DNA from: Cloeon dipterum
Taxonomy: Eukaryota; Arthropoda; Insecta; Ephemeroptera; Baetidae
DNA: 64,000 nt
Assembly: GCF_949628265.1 (NCBI RefSeq)
Contig: NC_088788.1
Location: 6,882,001 to 6,946,000, forward strand
Reading direction: 5' to 3'
The position numbers and the translations under genes were made by a program. Positions 48,501 to 60,143 of the stretch are shown piece by piece (position 1 is the stretch's first letter; the number at the start of each line of letters is the position of its first letter). The notes below the pieces were generated by a model. That model ran no database searches and was not told the DNA's origin. It saw only the letters and a list, made by a program, of their open reading frames with translations.

Positions 48501-49362
48501 TTGTTTGCTCTTGCAACTGGGGATTTAATTATGATAATTTTTTAATATTGCAGCGCAAAACTCTTTGGGGGAATTAAATAGGATTGTTTTCATTCCAGCT
48601 ATTTAAAAAAATATTCCTCTTTTTTCCAATTTTATGGTATTTTTAAACACTAAATTCTGAATTTCCAGCGGATTAAAACATTTAATAGCCTGCTAGTAAT
48701 TTTTAAAACAGAAATGAAATATATTTCTACACCTAAATATAAAAAAATAGATAATATGAAAAATGTCGTGGCAAATCTTTATTGTTTTTAATGTAAATCA
48801 TTTTAATTTTTAAATAATTATAGGCCCAAAAAATCAGTGTAAATATTAAGTATAAGTGGTAACTCCCCACTAATCGTTATGTCTCGATCGTCAATAGGAT
48901 TTAACCAAAACAATCGCCATTGAACAAAAATTGGATTTGTAATTTGTCCAAAAATTTTGTCTTTGAAAACAAAGCTAGAAGAATTTTTTTACTGAGGTCT
49001 GCACCACAAAAATTGTTCAAAGTTTGGTGCAAAAAATAGGGGCGGAAAACCACGGATTTTCATATTTATATTTAATAAATAAAATTGATAAGTGTGGACT
49101 TTACCTCAACGACATCGGAATCCTGTCCCTGCGTGTTGGATGCGAGGTAGACTTTTCTCGTTTTACTGGTAATGATCTCGATGGCGCCCATGAAGACGTC
49201 GGCAACGATGGCGATGCCGAGGAAGCAGTACAGCAGCCCCATGATGTAGAGGGTGGCCCTGACGCTGACCCGCCAGTTGGACTCCTCGAGGAAGGGCAGC
49301 AGCAGCCCTGGCGGACACTGCTCCAGCACGGCGCCGAAATCTGACCCGTTCACCGCTTCCAT
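39556..49362 (-). CDS. Calx: Na+/Ca2+ exchanger, CALX/NCX (SLC8) family, 13 exons
   Basis: Plasma-membrane antiporter exporting Ca2+ for Na+. Exons (minus): 49362-49105, 48348-48121, 46226-45995, 44715-44580, 44520-44412, 42898-42720, 42649-42556, 42161-42017, 41961-41768, 41522-41378, 41082-40904, 40850-40700, 39977-39556. Phases agree, giving 823 residues. Exon 1 starts MEAVNGSDF and holds the first helices ([20 protein letters not shown]). Exon 2 has the alpha-1 repeat ([26 protein letters not shown]). Exons 4-10 encode the cytosolic loop with two Calx-beta domains, including acidic Ca2+ ligands [12 protein letters not shown] and LNDDEPG. Exon 13 has the alpha-2 repeat ([30 protein letters not shown]) and the last helices. 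The exon 3 donor (GTTCGT) is weak, and the protein is a little short for the family, so a small exon may be missing in 44716-45994. Confidence 0.92.
39978..40699. other. Last CALX intron with dispersed-repeat fragments
   Basis: Holds a GC-rich patch at 40430-40520. It also holds the phrase CCAAAATCGGACCATTTTT, whose reverse complement matches 3810-3830 in an RFWD3 intron. No gene. Confidence 0.45.
42899..44411. other. Long CALX intron
   Basis: 1.5 kb, AT-rich. The stretch 43200-43470 has a more balanced composition and may be an old repeat. I see no exon with good splice sites. Confidence 0.4.
45439..45685. mobile_element. MITE-like element with 80-bp imperfect inverted arms in a CALX intron
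   Basis: Left arm TGACAAAGTTTCTGAGCCCA, then CGGTTCTTGAGGGTCGA and TGGATATTTGTTCCGACCA. The right arm is its reverse complement with about ten differences. The centre is short. It carries no coding sequence and may extend a few bases into CATCTTT/AAAGACGATC. Confidence 0.75.
46352..47660 (+). repeat. Tandem satellite, about 3.5 units of 370 bp, in CALX intron 2
   Basis: Units begin GGAACGGTGGTCGCTT at about 46356, 46731, 47101 and 47472; the last is partial. Inside each unit the segment GTGGGTAGTTTTTGCAATTC..GAACCCGAGATTTGGAG is answered by its inverted form, CTCCAAATCTCGAGTTCTA..GCAAAAACTA. Every unit can therefore fold into a long hairpin. A solo fragment lies at 22663-22890. Confidence 0.9.
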
Positions 49363-50289
49363 TTCTTACTTCTGAAAAAATAGCACAATCGAGAGGGAAA
49401 TTAGAGATTTTGGCCATCACAGACATCTGTCTTTATATATTGCCTGTTTGCTAAAGAAATACCGGATAACGGGCACGCCTTATCCTTAATAGATAAGATT
49501 TGACAAAATTTTATCAATGAATAGCTTTTGTTGGTGTTGGCTCTTGGAAGCTGAGCCGGCCAGCAATCGTCATCAAACAGTGACGAAGACGAACAAAGGT
49601 GGATTATATTCCACTTATTTGATTAGACAGTACCATAAAAAAATATTATGCTTTTTATTTCCCTGTTGTAATTGATTTTATAAGGCTTATTTTCCTTGTT
49701 AATGGAATGTGCACGAATATCGATTATTTTTGTCATTTAATATTAAAAATAGAATGTCCAAAACTTTATATATGCCTTTGAAGCCATCTAAAAGCTCAAA
49801 TAATTGGTATTACCATAAAAGTTATATTTTTCTTGCAAAAATTCCAATTTTTTTCAACCTTTTTTGGTCTGATAATTTTTGTTGTCTCCAATAATCGTCA
49901 AACAAGCAAAAATCTTGAAATTGTTTAAAATATCTCAATGCTAAAAATAATCTGGAACTGGAAAAGCCGTCTAAAAACGGTCAAAAACTGCGTGAATCGA
50001 CCAATAATCCAATCAAAATTGGAATTTGTGTTAACAATTGTCCTAAATTGATAGATTGTTGGAAGATGATAGCAAATAATCTTGGCCAAATTAACGCGGT
50101 AGGCGTCTGACCGCTTATTGATCGAGCCAAAATGTTCTGGCTGAATATCTGTATTAATTTCTATATAAGGCTGTGTTTTGAGAAATTGGGCTACAAGTAT
50201 TCTATATCGAGCGGAATTTACCACGGTCTCAACATGACAATTTCTCAAGAAAAATCACTAGTAAAATATATTTGTAAGATTGCCGCTAC
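49363..50289. other. Intergenic DNA upstream of CALX
   Basis: The CALX promoter is expected here. Two GATA-type sites face each other in CTTATCCTTAATAGATAAG at about 49477-49497. No gene is visible; the 107-residue minus frame 49925-50248 shows no features. Confidence 0.4.
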
Positions 50290-51424
50290 AAACACTTCCC
50301 GTTTTTTCCCTCATCAGAGGTCTCTCCTGACCCGAAAGGTATGTGTGGTTGTGTTAAGGGATCGAAAGTACCCTCTCCCCCTCGTTGGCGTTTAGCTTTG
50401 CTCAGTTGCATCACACTGCGTTAACAGCTTACAAAACGTCGACTTTATCAACCCTCTCCAATAATTAAGTAAGTCTTTTAAGCTTAAAAAGTTTAATATT
50501 TTGAGACGGCAGAATTCGAGGTCTGAATCCGGCGGATTTTCGGCCGGCGGAGACGGTTGGGTCAGTGTGAGCAATTTTTTTCCGGCGGCAGATCCATTTT
50601 TAATAGTAAAATGACGGCCAGAGAGGCAGAAGCCAATTTTTCCCCCGGCAGTTTTCATTAATATTTAATTGTTTATTTTTTTACCGTTGTTTCAAAAAAC
50701 CAATTAAGCAAAGGGATTTCAAATTTTCAGAGTTAAACCCCAACAAAGCCCGCAATTCAATCATCCAAATTCAAATTTATATCGTGTGCTACAAAATGCA
50801 GGCTCTTCCCTGATCCTTCTCTCCCCTGTAACGAATAATTGTAATCACTCGTTGAATATTTAGTATGCCTGTTATGTTTCGCCATCTAAAAGGGATATAT
50901 TTGGAAATACAATGTAACTCACAAGGAATGTCACATATTTATCACCACACGCACTCCTTCTGCAAGGCTTGAGCATTTGCTCTTGCCGGCTCACGAACAT
51001 TATCAATAGCGAATTACAAATATTTCCAAATATATCCCTTAGATGGCGAAACAGTTATACAAAATATTCAACGAGTATGTAATTACAATTATTCGTTACA
51101 GCCCTACAACCTGAAACATACGAGCGAGAATATAGTGCGTTCAGCTGGAGCAAACCGCATGAACGCTTCTCTATAGACGTGTACGTGTCATTTATTTCCT
51201 GGTGCTGAGTACTCCCATGATATTATTTACTTCATTTGAAAAATAATATTCACTCGGAAACTTGCAATATCCAAGTGGAATTCATTTTCGGAATATTTGA
51301 AAGGGCTTAGAATTTCTAAAACTGCTCACTTGACTTGACCTCTCTCGTGTAAAGTACCAAAAAATGTATAAAAATATTTTTCTTTCTTGAATTTTTCAGA
51401 CTATTATTGTTCAATATAGACATC
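50290..51424 (+). promoter_or_regulatory. Upstream block of LRR copy D (inverted relative to A-C), interrupted by a MITE
   Basis: Reverse-complement relative of the A/B upstream blocks. It preserves the donor CGAAAG|GTATGT near 50338 and AATTAA|GTAAGT at 50469. The homology is broken at 50826-51101 by an inverted-repeat insertion, then resumes to exon 1. Confidence 0.5.
50826..51101. mobile_element. Palindromic MITE inserted in the copy D upstream block
   Basis: Ends CTGTAACGAATAATTG and CAATTATTCGTTACAG are exact inverted repeats. The arms continue about 80 bases inward through TTTCGCCATCTAAAAGGGAT and its mirror. Copies A and B keep the uninterrupted site (TTTCCCCTACAACC), so the boundaries are clear; the flanking C-rich bases make the target duplication ambiguous. 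Confidence 0.88.
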
Positions 51425-53762
51425 ATGGACGTGATGATCGACAGAATGAAGCTGGATAACGCTGAAGCGAGACTGGTCAAATTGCAGAGCTTACTCGATC
51501 GGGCCTGTAAAGAGGTCCTGAAGAACATCCTCGATGGGAGGATCAACGGCCCTCAGCTCGTTACCGCTAACTTACGTAAGTTTAGATTAAACGTGATTTT
51601 TATTTATCTTCAAATTTCTATTGGTGTTCCGCTAAAGCCAGAGACAATAAAATATATATTTTTTAATTTTTTTACTTACGCTCTTATTTAAAAAAATTAA
51701 TTGGGGAAAATAAACCAAGAGTTCTCTTTGTTAATATTTTGGTTGAAGACAGCCAAATATGAGTACTACATAACCAATTTAATAAAAGGAGGATATTTTT
51801 TCCGTTTTTGTACATACCAAAAAGGTAAATCACCTGCTAACAAGTTTAGTATGGTTGTGTATCATCATGTATCGACATTTTATTTAACATTGAGTGAGGA
51901 TTATAGAAAGAGGGGTTAAAAACTAAATTTTAATTATTTAAACTCTAGTTCACTTATCGCCATAAAATTAAAACCTGCAAGCGAGTAAAATTTAAATTTA
52001 TTTTATTACAGCAGACCAGCTGCTAGATCATCTGACGAGAGAGTTTGAAGGCCAGATGTGTCTCCCTGGTCAGCAAAGCGTCGAGGAATTCGATCGACGC
52101 TACGAGGCCTTTAAGAGTTTGTTACCAGCGAACAAAATTGACCTGCAGGCGCTGATGAGTTACTGTCCCCTCGACCGCGAGACACGAAAACGCATGTTTA
52201 GCAAGGTAGTACATAAAGATTATATTCATAGAAACTTTCTTACTCATGTCTTTAAATTTTAGGTCATGGAAATTATCGAATCAAAATCTCCCGAAGTCGA
52301 GTCAATAAGGATGGACCTCAAACGAATTACACCTAGAAAGTGTCTCTTTGATACCTCGTCCCTGTTGATGCGAGATTTGAAAAATGTGAAGAAATTGGAA
52401 ATGCTGGGATGCAACATTCGATTAGTGGATCTTACGTTTTTGTGCAGAGAGAAAATTCCAAACCTACAGCACGTCCAAGTTGAGAACATTGACATATACC
52501 CGACCGACCCCATCGAGAATATAGAACATCTTGTAAAAAGCCTCTACAACCTACGAGTGCTACTTTTTAAAGAACAAAATGTGTGTTCGGCAAACGACAC
52601 ATACTTTCATTACCAAACCTTGTTTAAAAGCCTGTGCATCGACAGACTGCCTAACCTGAAAGTGTTCAAACAAATGGCCGACCACACAGCTGGAACACGA
52701 TCAAAAGAGATATTCGAGATTGGAGACACGATCAGGAAAAGTCTGCAGCACCTAACAACTGCTCAGGGAGTGGAAGGCATGCAACTCAAGTTTCCTTCAG
52801 TAACTCACTTACGGGTAATTATTTTTCCACACCTAATTTTATTTATTGACACTTGGAAAAGTGATCAAATCAAATTTAATTGTTTCTTTTTTGTAACTAT
52901 AACCATATTCCTATGCTTGATTTCAGGTCGATAAGATGAATAAGGAGAAAGATTGGAGTAACTTGCTCCAATTTCCAATAATTGAAAGCCTCCAGATCTG
53001 CCACTCTTCTTCAACAGCAATAGAACCATTCTTGGCACAATACGGCGCAAATCTGCGAACGTTGGTTCTCTCCGAGATGGAAGGTGTACTATTCCGCCAA
53101 ATATTTGAACTCTGCCCTAATTTGGAAGTTCTGAAGCTGCAAAATGTGATTGTGGATGATGACACCAATTTCCTTTCTGATTTTGCAAAATTGAAGCAGC
53201 TCTACTGGAAACCTCAGGAGTTAGTTATCTGATAAAATGTGTCCGTATTTGAATTTTAAAAATCGTTTTTTTTCTCATCAGGTCAAAACAAGCCCATATC
53301 TCCAATATTTTGGCAGCCCCTGATCTGGAGACACTTGAGATGTTTGGAAACAGTTTCAACCAGAGAGACATCGAAAACGTCTCCGGACTCATCCCAAATG
53401 GGGAAATCCTTCGCAAGCTGGTCACGTTAAAGTACGTAGGCAGAAGACCCTATGTCCCTCTCGAAAACAACTACTTAGAAGGTGAAAATTTTTGCCTCTT
53501 CTCGGCCATGTGCAAGCTGATCAAGAACTCCATGGCTTTCATCCCAAAACTGTCCGAGGTCAGTTTTTTTATGTGCTGTGGGTGCAGCTCCTGGAACAAT
53601 ATCGAGGAAGGAAAACAAATAGAAGATATGACACCAGACCCAAGTTACTGCAACTGTCTGACCGCTTCTGTTTGCAAGGAACTTAAAGATGAAACAATTT
53701 TCGATTTCCTTACGGCTTTCAAGCACCGAAATTTGTTTTTGCCGAGGCGAAGCGAATTTTAA
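51425..53762 (+). CDS. LRR protein, subfamily 1, copy D (five exons)
   Basis: Exons 51425-51575, 52012-52205, 52263-52814, 52927-53219 and 53282-53762 encode 556 residues with phases 1,0,0,2. It starts MDVMIDRMKLDNAEARL. Exon 2 has CLPGQQSVEEFDRRYEAF. The LRR exons parallel A, with a few codon-sized changes (IYPTDPIENIEHL). The C terminus is DETIFDFLTAFKHRNLFLP. The exon 4 donor is GTTAGT where A-C have GTAAGT. The gene is on the opposite strand from A-C, beyond the exchanger gene. Confidence 0.87.
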
Positions 53763-53786
53763 TCAAAGAAAGTGTCGATTATTGGA

Positions 53787-53943
53787 CACTGTAGGCCAGG
53801 GTTGAGAAAATGTCACTGCGCTGCAGTGAGAAAATCTCACACCGCCGTATGTCACTATACCTGAGAGGTCAAAGGTGAATTTTTCGCACCGCGCAGCAGT
53901 GACATGCAGCGGGGTGAGATTTTCTCACCCCTGACTTGCAGTG
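53787..53943. mobile_element. MITE, second copy of the 29719-29905 family, after the stop of copy D
   Basis: Ends CACTGTAGGCCAGGGTTGAG on the left and CCCCTGACTTGCAGTG on the right. Copies A and B read straight through the same place (ATTATTGTACAGTT), so the insertion postdates their separation from D. Confidence 0.85.
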
Positions 53944-54002
53944 TACAGTTAAATTTCATATGTGGAGTTAGACCATGCGAACTCTCCCTTTCCTTTCATG
54001 CT

Positions 54003-54008
54003 AATAAA
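54003..54008 (+). promoter_or_regulatory. Polyadenylation signal of copy D
   Basis: AATAAA in GCTAATAAAAATT, at the position equivalent to those of B and C but pushed downstream by the MITE. Confidence 0.5.
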
Positions 54009-54149
54009 AATTCTAAATTGCATAATAATATGGAATTTTCATTTCACGTGTAAAAATCCATCACTCAACTATATCACCAACAATATTTGAGTTTCACACA
54101 GTTTTAAACAAATTTTAAATCATGTTTAGCAATTGACCAGTTGTTTAAA

Positions 54150-54489
54150 GTTTAGTTTTAAGGCACTTCCGCTGCGATTTCAGACTCAATCCTGTCACTG
54201 TGCATTCTTCACTTAATTATCTTTTCTTTTGACAATCTGAAAACCAAAATCGTTTAAGCCATTCGCCGTAGAATCATGAAATATAGTTTTTTTAACTAAA
54301 AAATATTTTCTAGCGTTTCTACGGCGAATGGCTGGACTGATTTTGGTTTTCAGCACATCAAAAGAAAATATAATTAAGTGAAGAATGCACAGTGACAGGA
54401 TTGAGTCTGAAATCACAGCGAAAGTGAATTAAAACTAAATTATTAAGAAAGTCTATGCTTGCGCCATCTGTTGGCGGCTTCGGTTTATA
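54150..54489. mobile_element. PAL element, near-complete palindromic copy
   Basis: Both arms are present: GATTTCAGACTCAATCCTGT..TGAAAACCAAAATCG on the left and TGATTTTGGTTTTCAGCACA..GCCATCTGTTGGCGGCTTCG on the right, round an AT-rich centre. The outermost left end is missing. It lies at the 3' edge of the copy D duplication. Confidence 0.85.
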
Positions 54490-55629
54490 CAAATGGTCAA
54501 TTGCTGAACATAATGCAAATGGCAAAGATGAGATACCAATATTTTAAAGCAAATAGGGCAAGCGATAGATAATTCCTAATTTAGGTGGCAGAAGGAGCAT
54601 TTTTCGACCCTTGAGATAAACTAAGTTAAGAGACCGGCAATCGAGGGCACGCCAGCGGAACACGGAAAAAATCGAGTTAAAAGAAAAAAGCAGTCGAGCA
54701 AGCAGACGATAATTTTGCCGCGATTATTCACCAAGCACAACGTCCCACCGCGCAAAGCTTTTACGAACAAAGTGCCACTCTGGGACGCACGCGCGCCCAC
54801 ATTTTTATTTCATTTTTGTCCTGGCTCCATCATCCGAGCAGAGAGCAGTGGGTGCGCAAAAAATCCAATTCTGTACGCGCCAGACCAGAGTCTACGATTG
54901 AGAGGATTGAACTGCGAGAAATGGCTTTCGACGTCTCTCAGTGGAATGAAAAGCGGCTGCTCGGTGATTAATTTGGTCGCTAATGACCGCCGTCGTTCTG
55001 CCCGGCACTAAGTGAGAGGGGCAGAAGAGGAAGTTCGAGGATGACACTTTCTGCTCCACTGAATGAGCTGTCAATAAGTTTACAGTGGAGACACGATGCT
55101 GGAAATGCTCATTTTATAGCAAGTGCACGTATATCACGATTTTCGGTGGGCCTGTGTAATCCTGCTAATATTGAAAAAGATTTACGCTGCGACCAATTAC
55201 AGATTTGACCTGATAAATGTGCATGAAATATTAAGGGAATACACATTTGAATCACACCAGTTGCATAAGTACTTTGGTGCTCAAAGCCACCGCGAATACT
55301 TTTGTAGTAAATTTAATTTTAAGGCACTTTCCGCTGCAAAAAAAAAAACAATAAAACCCACTATTTTACCCAAGTCTCCAATGCTTACTTTATCAAAAAT
55401 AAAAAATTCAGGAAAATCATAAAAAAAATGAAAAAATTAATATTATTTTCTGATTTTACGTGTGAGCTAACATCTATTACTCAAATCGACTGTATACTGT
55501 AACTTGTTACACTCTGATGATAATTGCAGATTTAAAATGCTTCGTTTTTTCCTTGGTTTGTTTTTAGAAGAAATGTAATGTAAATAAGAAACAACAACCA
55601 TCTTTCTGAAGGGATTTGTAAGTTAAAAA
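54490..55629. other. Intergenic DNA between LRR subfamilies
   Basis: No gene supported. The 54715-55011 frame has a mixed composition but no recognisable features or splice context, and it is overlapped by a minus-strand frame. Confidence 0.4.
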
Positions 55630-55754
55630 ATACGCCCTGAGATGTCTCCCCTTGTGTGTTTATCCATCCCCTCACAAATAGTTGCTCAACGGCTGGTGAG
55701 ACACAAATGCGACGCTCCGTGTGCGTCTGTTCGATCCACGCGACAAATTTCAAC
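55630..55754 (+). promoter_or_regulatory. Probable non-coding 5' exon and promoter of LRR copy E
   Basis: The words GATGTCTCCCCTTGTGTGTTT and GATCCACGCGACAAATTTCAAC, followed by GTAAGA, parallel the blocks upstream of F and G. The shared donor suggests a spliced 5' UTR exon ending at 55754. The start is inferred from conservation only. Confidence 0.5.
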
Positions 55755-56230
55755 GTAAGAGAGTTATTTTCTTAGTTATATTACTTTTCTTTATCGTTAA
55801 CTAATAGCTGTGTACCCAACTTCAAATTCTGTAAATACTTATATATTTTATTCCATCCTGAAGATACGATAAACGCGTCACTGGCCCATTAAAATTGAGC
55901 TTCGTCTCGTTGGACCGAAATCTCACTTTTATCAATTAAATTCTAATAACAGCGCATAGTTTGAGCCATTTGATAGTAAACATCTTGTATTTTCAGCCCT
56001 TAATTATTCAGGGTGATGTGTCTGTGCACATCATCGTGCCATACCAGAGGATAACTTTTGCGTCCTAGCATCAAACTAAGGATAGTAACTGCAGGCAATT
56101 AATATTTAATAATGACGTGTACCATTATAGGACACAGATTTTGTAAAAAAAGATTTTAACTCTTGGCCTGACAGTAAAATATATTTCGTAACGATCAATC
56201 AAACGTAAATCTAATTTTTCCGCAGTAACC

Positions 56231-58325
56231 ATGGACGAAATCGACGACGCGATGAAACTCCGGCTAACGGAGATTAGACTGAACAACTTGGACAGGAGGA
56301 ACAAGAAGTTGGTTGATATCTTGGCGAGTTCAATCATGAACAATATCTACTACTTCTTCGATCAAGAGGAAAAGAGGAAGCAGATACAAATTTTACGTAG
56401 GTTAAATTTTGACTGTTTCGGTTAATGCGTTTATTACATTTTCGACATAAAAATATTAATGTGCATGTTAAAGAGGTAAAAAACTAGTGTTTCCTTATAA
56501 TTGACAAACTCAAAAAATGTGCTGTTTATTAAATTTCCATATCAATTTCTAGCCGATCATATACGCGAAAAGATGCTGCGTCTGTTAGAAAAACAAAAAT
56601 GCTACAAGCCGAAGGATGTCAACATGTGCGAGTTTGAAATACGCTTCAGAGCTTTTGAAACTTTGTTGCATGAGAATATAAAGGTGCTCGATGTGACAGA
56701 AATGATGAGATTCATCTCCAGGGGAGAACTAGTTGAGCAGAAGACAGTCGAAGTATATTAATACTATATATTTAATACATCAACATCCATTGATTTTCAT
56801 GATCAAAAATTTAAATTATGCCTTTCTGTAGGTTCTGCGGGTAATCGCTGAAAGAGCCCCCAATATTGAATCGCTCAGCATGAATAACTATAATTATGAA
56901 GTAATGGGAGTAACAATGACGCTATTTGGAGATGCGTTACTTGAGGCCCTCGGAAAACTAGAGGGGCTTAAAAAACTTGTGATCCGTGATCACAATATGC
57001 GTCTCAATGACCTGAAAGATCTCTGCAGGGAGAAACTCAAGAATCTGCAGCATTTCGAAGCATTTGTATTGATGAATGTCGAATACCGAACTGACCTCGC
57101 TTTCGTTGAGGACTTTAAGAGAAGCTTTTCCAACTTGAGAGTTTTCATCTTTAACTTTGCACATGATGTGCATGAATCTCTTGAGGAACGTGAGCGATTG
57201 AGAGGACAAATTTGTCGATTGGGCCTTCTACACCTGCCCAACCTCAAAATCATACATGAATATGCTAATAGACAAGAAGACGAAGAAAAGGATTTTCAGA
57301 TCAATGAACTCCCCTCAGAGCCCTCTTCCTTGTTACACTTGAGCACAAAACCCACAACTCTTGGTTTGCATCTAGCCTACCCAGATGTTACTGATCTTCT
57401 GGTAAAAAGTATCCAGCGTGATTTTTGCAACCCTTAACTCCAACAATCTTTTTTTAGATCGATTGGACTGTTTGGACATATGATGAGCGCGAAGTGAACG
57501 CCATGCTGCAGTTTCCCAAGATTGAGGGCCTCAATTTCAAAAACATTCCGTCCACTTATTTAATTGGGCGATTTTTGAACAAATATGGAGCCAATTTAAA
57601 ATCTCTGATATTGATCGACACGAAGTTTGAAGAAGTCGAAGTGAAATTCAGCACGATACTAGATTCCTGCCCTAATTTGGAACAACTTCAATTATATCGA
57701 ATGAACGTAACTGATCACTCCAGACCCATCAGAAATTTTGCAAAATTGAAGACTCTGGAATGGGAAACAACGTGAGTTAATTTATTATTTATTGAAATAT
57801 AATTAACTTATATTCAATTATTGTTGAAACAATTTCAGCACATCAAATACCTGTCTATCCCAAATTCTAGCTGCACCACAGTTGGAAAGCTTTGTTTTGT
57901 TTGGAATAGACTTCGATTTGGATGATCTTGAGCTGATGACTTGCCAAATATCTCAAGGTCTAATTTTACGCAATCTAACCTCCTTTTATTTTGCTGGGTT
58001 CCCAGAAAAGGTCCCCTTGAACCCTAAAAAACGGAAACATGCGTGGCTTGTCCAAACCTTTTTAACGCTTAGCAGCTTTATTAAGAATGCATGTGCGTAC
58101 CTTCCCAAGCTGACAGATTTAAGTCCACATTTCTCCTTCGATCTCCCAAATAATTTGAGGGTCATTGAAAAAAATTACTCTGGCAGCCACAAAGCCAATT
58201 TATATGACAAGGCCAATGCAACTGCCATTGAACACCTTGGTGACAAAACGCTTGTGCATTTTTTTGGTGCTTTTAATCGCCGAAAGTATTTTCCTATTTC
58301 TTCTCAACCAACCAAGAACGATTAA
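56231..58325 (+). CDS. LRR protein, subfamily 2, copy E (five exons)
   Basis: Exons 56231-56396, 56553-56752, 56832-57401, 57458-57771 and 57839-58325 give 578 residues with the same intron phases (1,0,0,2) as subfamily 1. It begins MDEIDDAMKLRLTEIRLNNL with the Kozak-like ACCATGG. Exon 2 holds EKMLRLLEKQKCYKP and FEIRFRAFETLL, equivalent to the EEFDRRYEAFKSLL block of A-D. LRRs include LKKLVIRDHNMRLNDL, NLRVFIFNF, LPNLKIIHEYA, LKSLILIDTKF and CPNLEQLQLY. It ends DKTLVHFFGAFNRRKYFPIS, matching the C-terminal motif of subfamily 1. No membrane segment or signal peptide. Function unknown. Confidence 0.87.
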
Positions 58326-59440
58326 TCAAAGATTATTTGCAATTTGGCAAAATTAGTTTGCAATTTTAGACGGTATAATTATGTGTTTACAATTAGATAG
58401 TGTAAAATGATATATTTGTCACATATTTTCATCAATTAGACGTTTTTGCTGTTGTAACACGCTCAACATTTTTCCTATTGTCAACTTACTTGTACAACAT
58501 TTTTTTATAGATAATCTGCTATTTATTGCTTCCCCAGCAATAGGCCTTGGCCAACTCGAATATCTTTTGATTTGCAGACGTGTTTCAGGGATATGCTCGA
58601 ATTATTGTACATCTCAGCGCCTTCTTCACTTTTTTGTATTATTGTTGATATCAGTGAAATTGCAATTAAAATAATTTTCAACTGTCGCTATGTGTATCAA
58701 TTTTATTTAAAAAGAGAGATATTAATAATACTTTTCAAATATTAATAATACATTTAGGAATCTACCCAGATGAAATTTAAGATCCAGCATAATATGTGCG
58801 TGAGAGCAATAATATGTAAGGTCAACGTAGTTTTCGCACCCCGAGCGCACAATTTGTTAGAACCAACCACCGACTGACGCGTACAACTGGCAGTCAAATG
58901 CACCCTCCATGCCGAGTTATCGAAGAGGCTGCATTTGGGCTTTCTCTCAGACGGTTTTCCGACCTCTGACGAGCAGCAAATAGCGTACGCACCAGCCAGC
59001 CAGCGAACTCTAGCGAGCGAAGAGCAGTGCGAAATGCTATCAGCTGTGTTTCTCTCCACCGCACCTTACAGGTATCGCAGGGGAGACGGCACACTTTGCA
59101 ACGTATTGACACACTACACGGAAGCTAATAAACAGAAATTAAGACAAATTTTGTGTTATACAGAACCGGTTCGCTTATTCGCGCGCCCGTCGTTATATGT
59201 TTCAATTTTGATTTTGCCGATGTCGACAAACGAACACACAGATGAACAACACACCGATAAATCAAGATTCAGCTTAATGTACCCTTTGTTAATTTTCTGC
59301 CCAATAAATTAAAACCAGCGATTCATTTTCTTCATCAATTGCTTGCTTGTCATTGTTTGTGTACCTGATCTGTAAAATACAGTTACGAGAAATAAGTTCC
59401 CAAAGATAGTCTGCAATGTCGCCACTCTATTATTAGCATC
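58326..59440. other. Intergenic DNA between E and F, part of the tandem unit
   Basis: 58970-59320 is repeated at 62470-62850 downstream of F (CTCTAGCGAGCGAAGAGCAG, GGTATCGCAGGGGA, GATGTCGACAAACGAACACA). The overlapping frames on both strands are not supported as genes. I read this as the boundary of the tandem duplication unit. Confidence 0.5.
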
Positions 59441-59449
59441 TCTCTATTT

Positions 59450-59652
59450 TCTCACAATCTCATTCCGAGTGGGGCATAACGAGGCATAAAAATAAAAAGG
59501 TTAACTCAACTACCCTTAGATGTCTCCCCTAGTGTGTTTTCGCTCCCCTCAAAATAACATTAACCATATGGCAACCACCTGTGTGCAGGAGAAAACACAG
59601 CAAAGGCCGGCCGCGTGTGTGCTTCTCTTCAATCCACGCAACTGAACTCAAC
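59450..59652 (+). promoter_or_regulatory. Probable promoter and non-coding 5' exon of LRR copy F
   Basis: Nearly identical to 62880-63079 before G: CATTCCGAGTGGGGCATAAC, CATAAAAATAAAAAGG (TATA-like), TTAGATGTCTCCCCTAGTGT, and CTTCAATCCACGCAAC ending at a GTAAGA donor. Confidence 0.55.
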
Positions 59653-60143
59653 GTAAGAATTTCATTTTCTCGCATTTACCTACTAAAACATCCCTTAATT
59701 AATGTAGACATCCTACTCCTTATTCTGCCTGTATATTTTAGCCGATATTTTAATTGTGAACGGGGCCCAAGAGCTTCGTCCCACAGGTGAAAACAAATCC
59801 AAATTTTCACAAAATCAACGATTTTTTGAGCAATTTGGCCAATTTGATCTCGTGCCGTTCTGTTTCATTGATTATTTTCAAAAGTAGTTCGATTACGGTG
59901 TTTTTCGTGTTACTATATTGTTCGCAAACCTACATATTTTCCGGAAAAACGTTACTGCATTGCACTAAACGATTTCCTTGAAAAACTCCATCTCCTTGAA
60001 CTTGCTGAACTGATCAAACATCTTAATTTTTAAAATTAATTATTGTTTTTCAATACAGATTATGGAGATGGAGAATGATTTTAAGAATAAACTCTGAACT
60101 ATTACTATTTTGAACGCAAATCTAATTTTCCAGCAGCTTGACC

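Noticed and set aside
56990..57253. Minus-strand frames inside LRR copies E and F
   Set aside because: Antisense shadows of conserved LRR exons.
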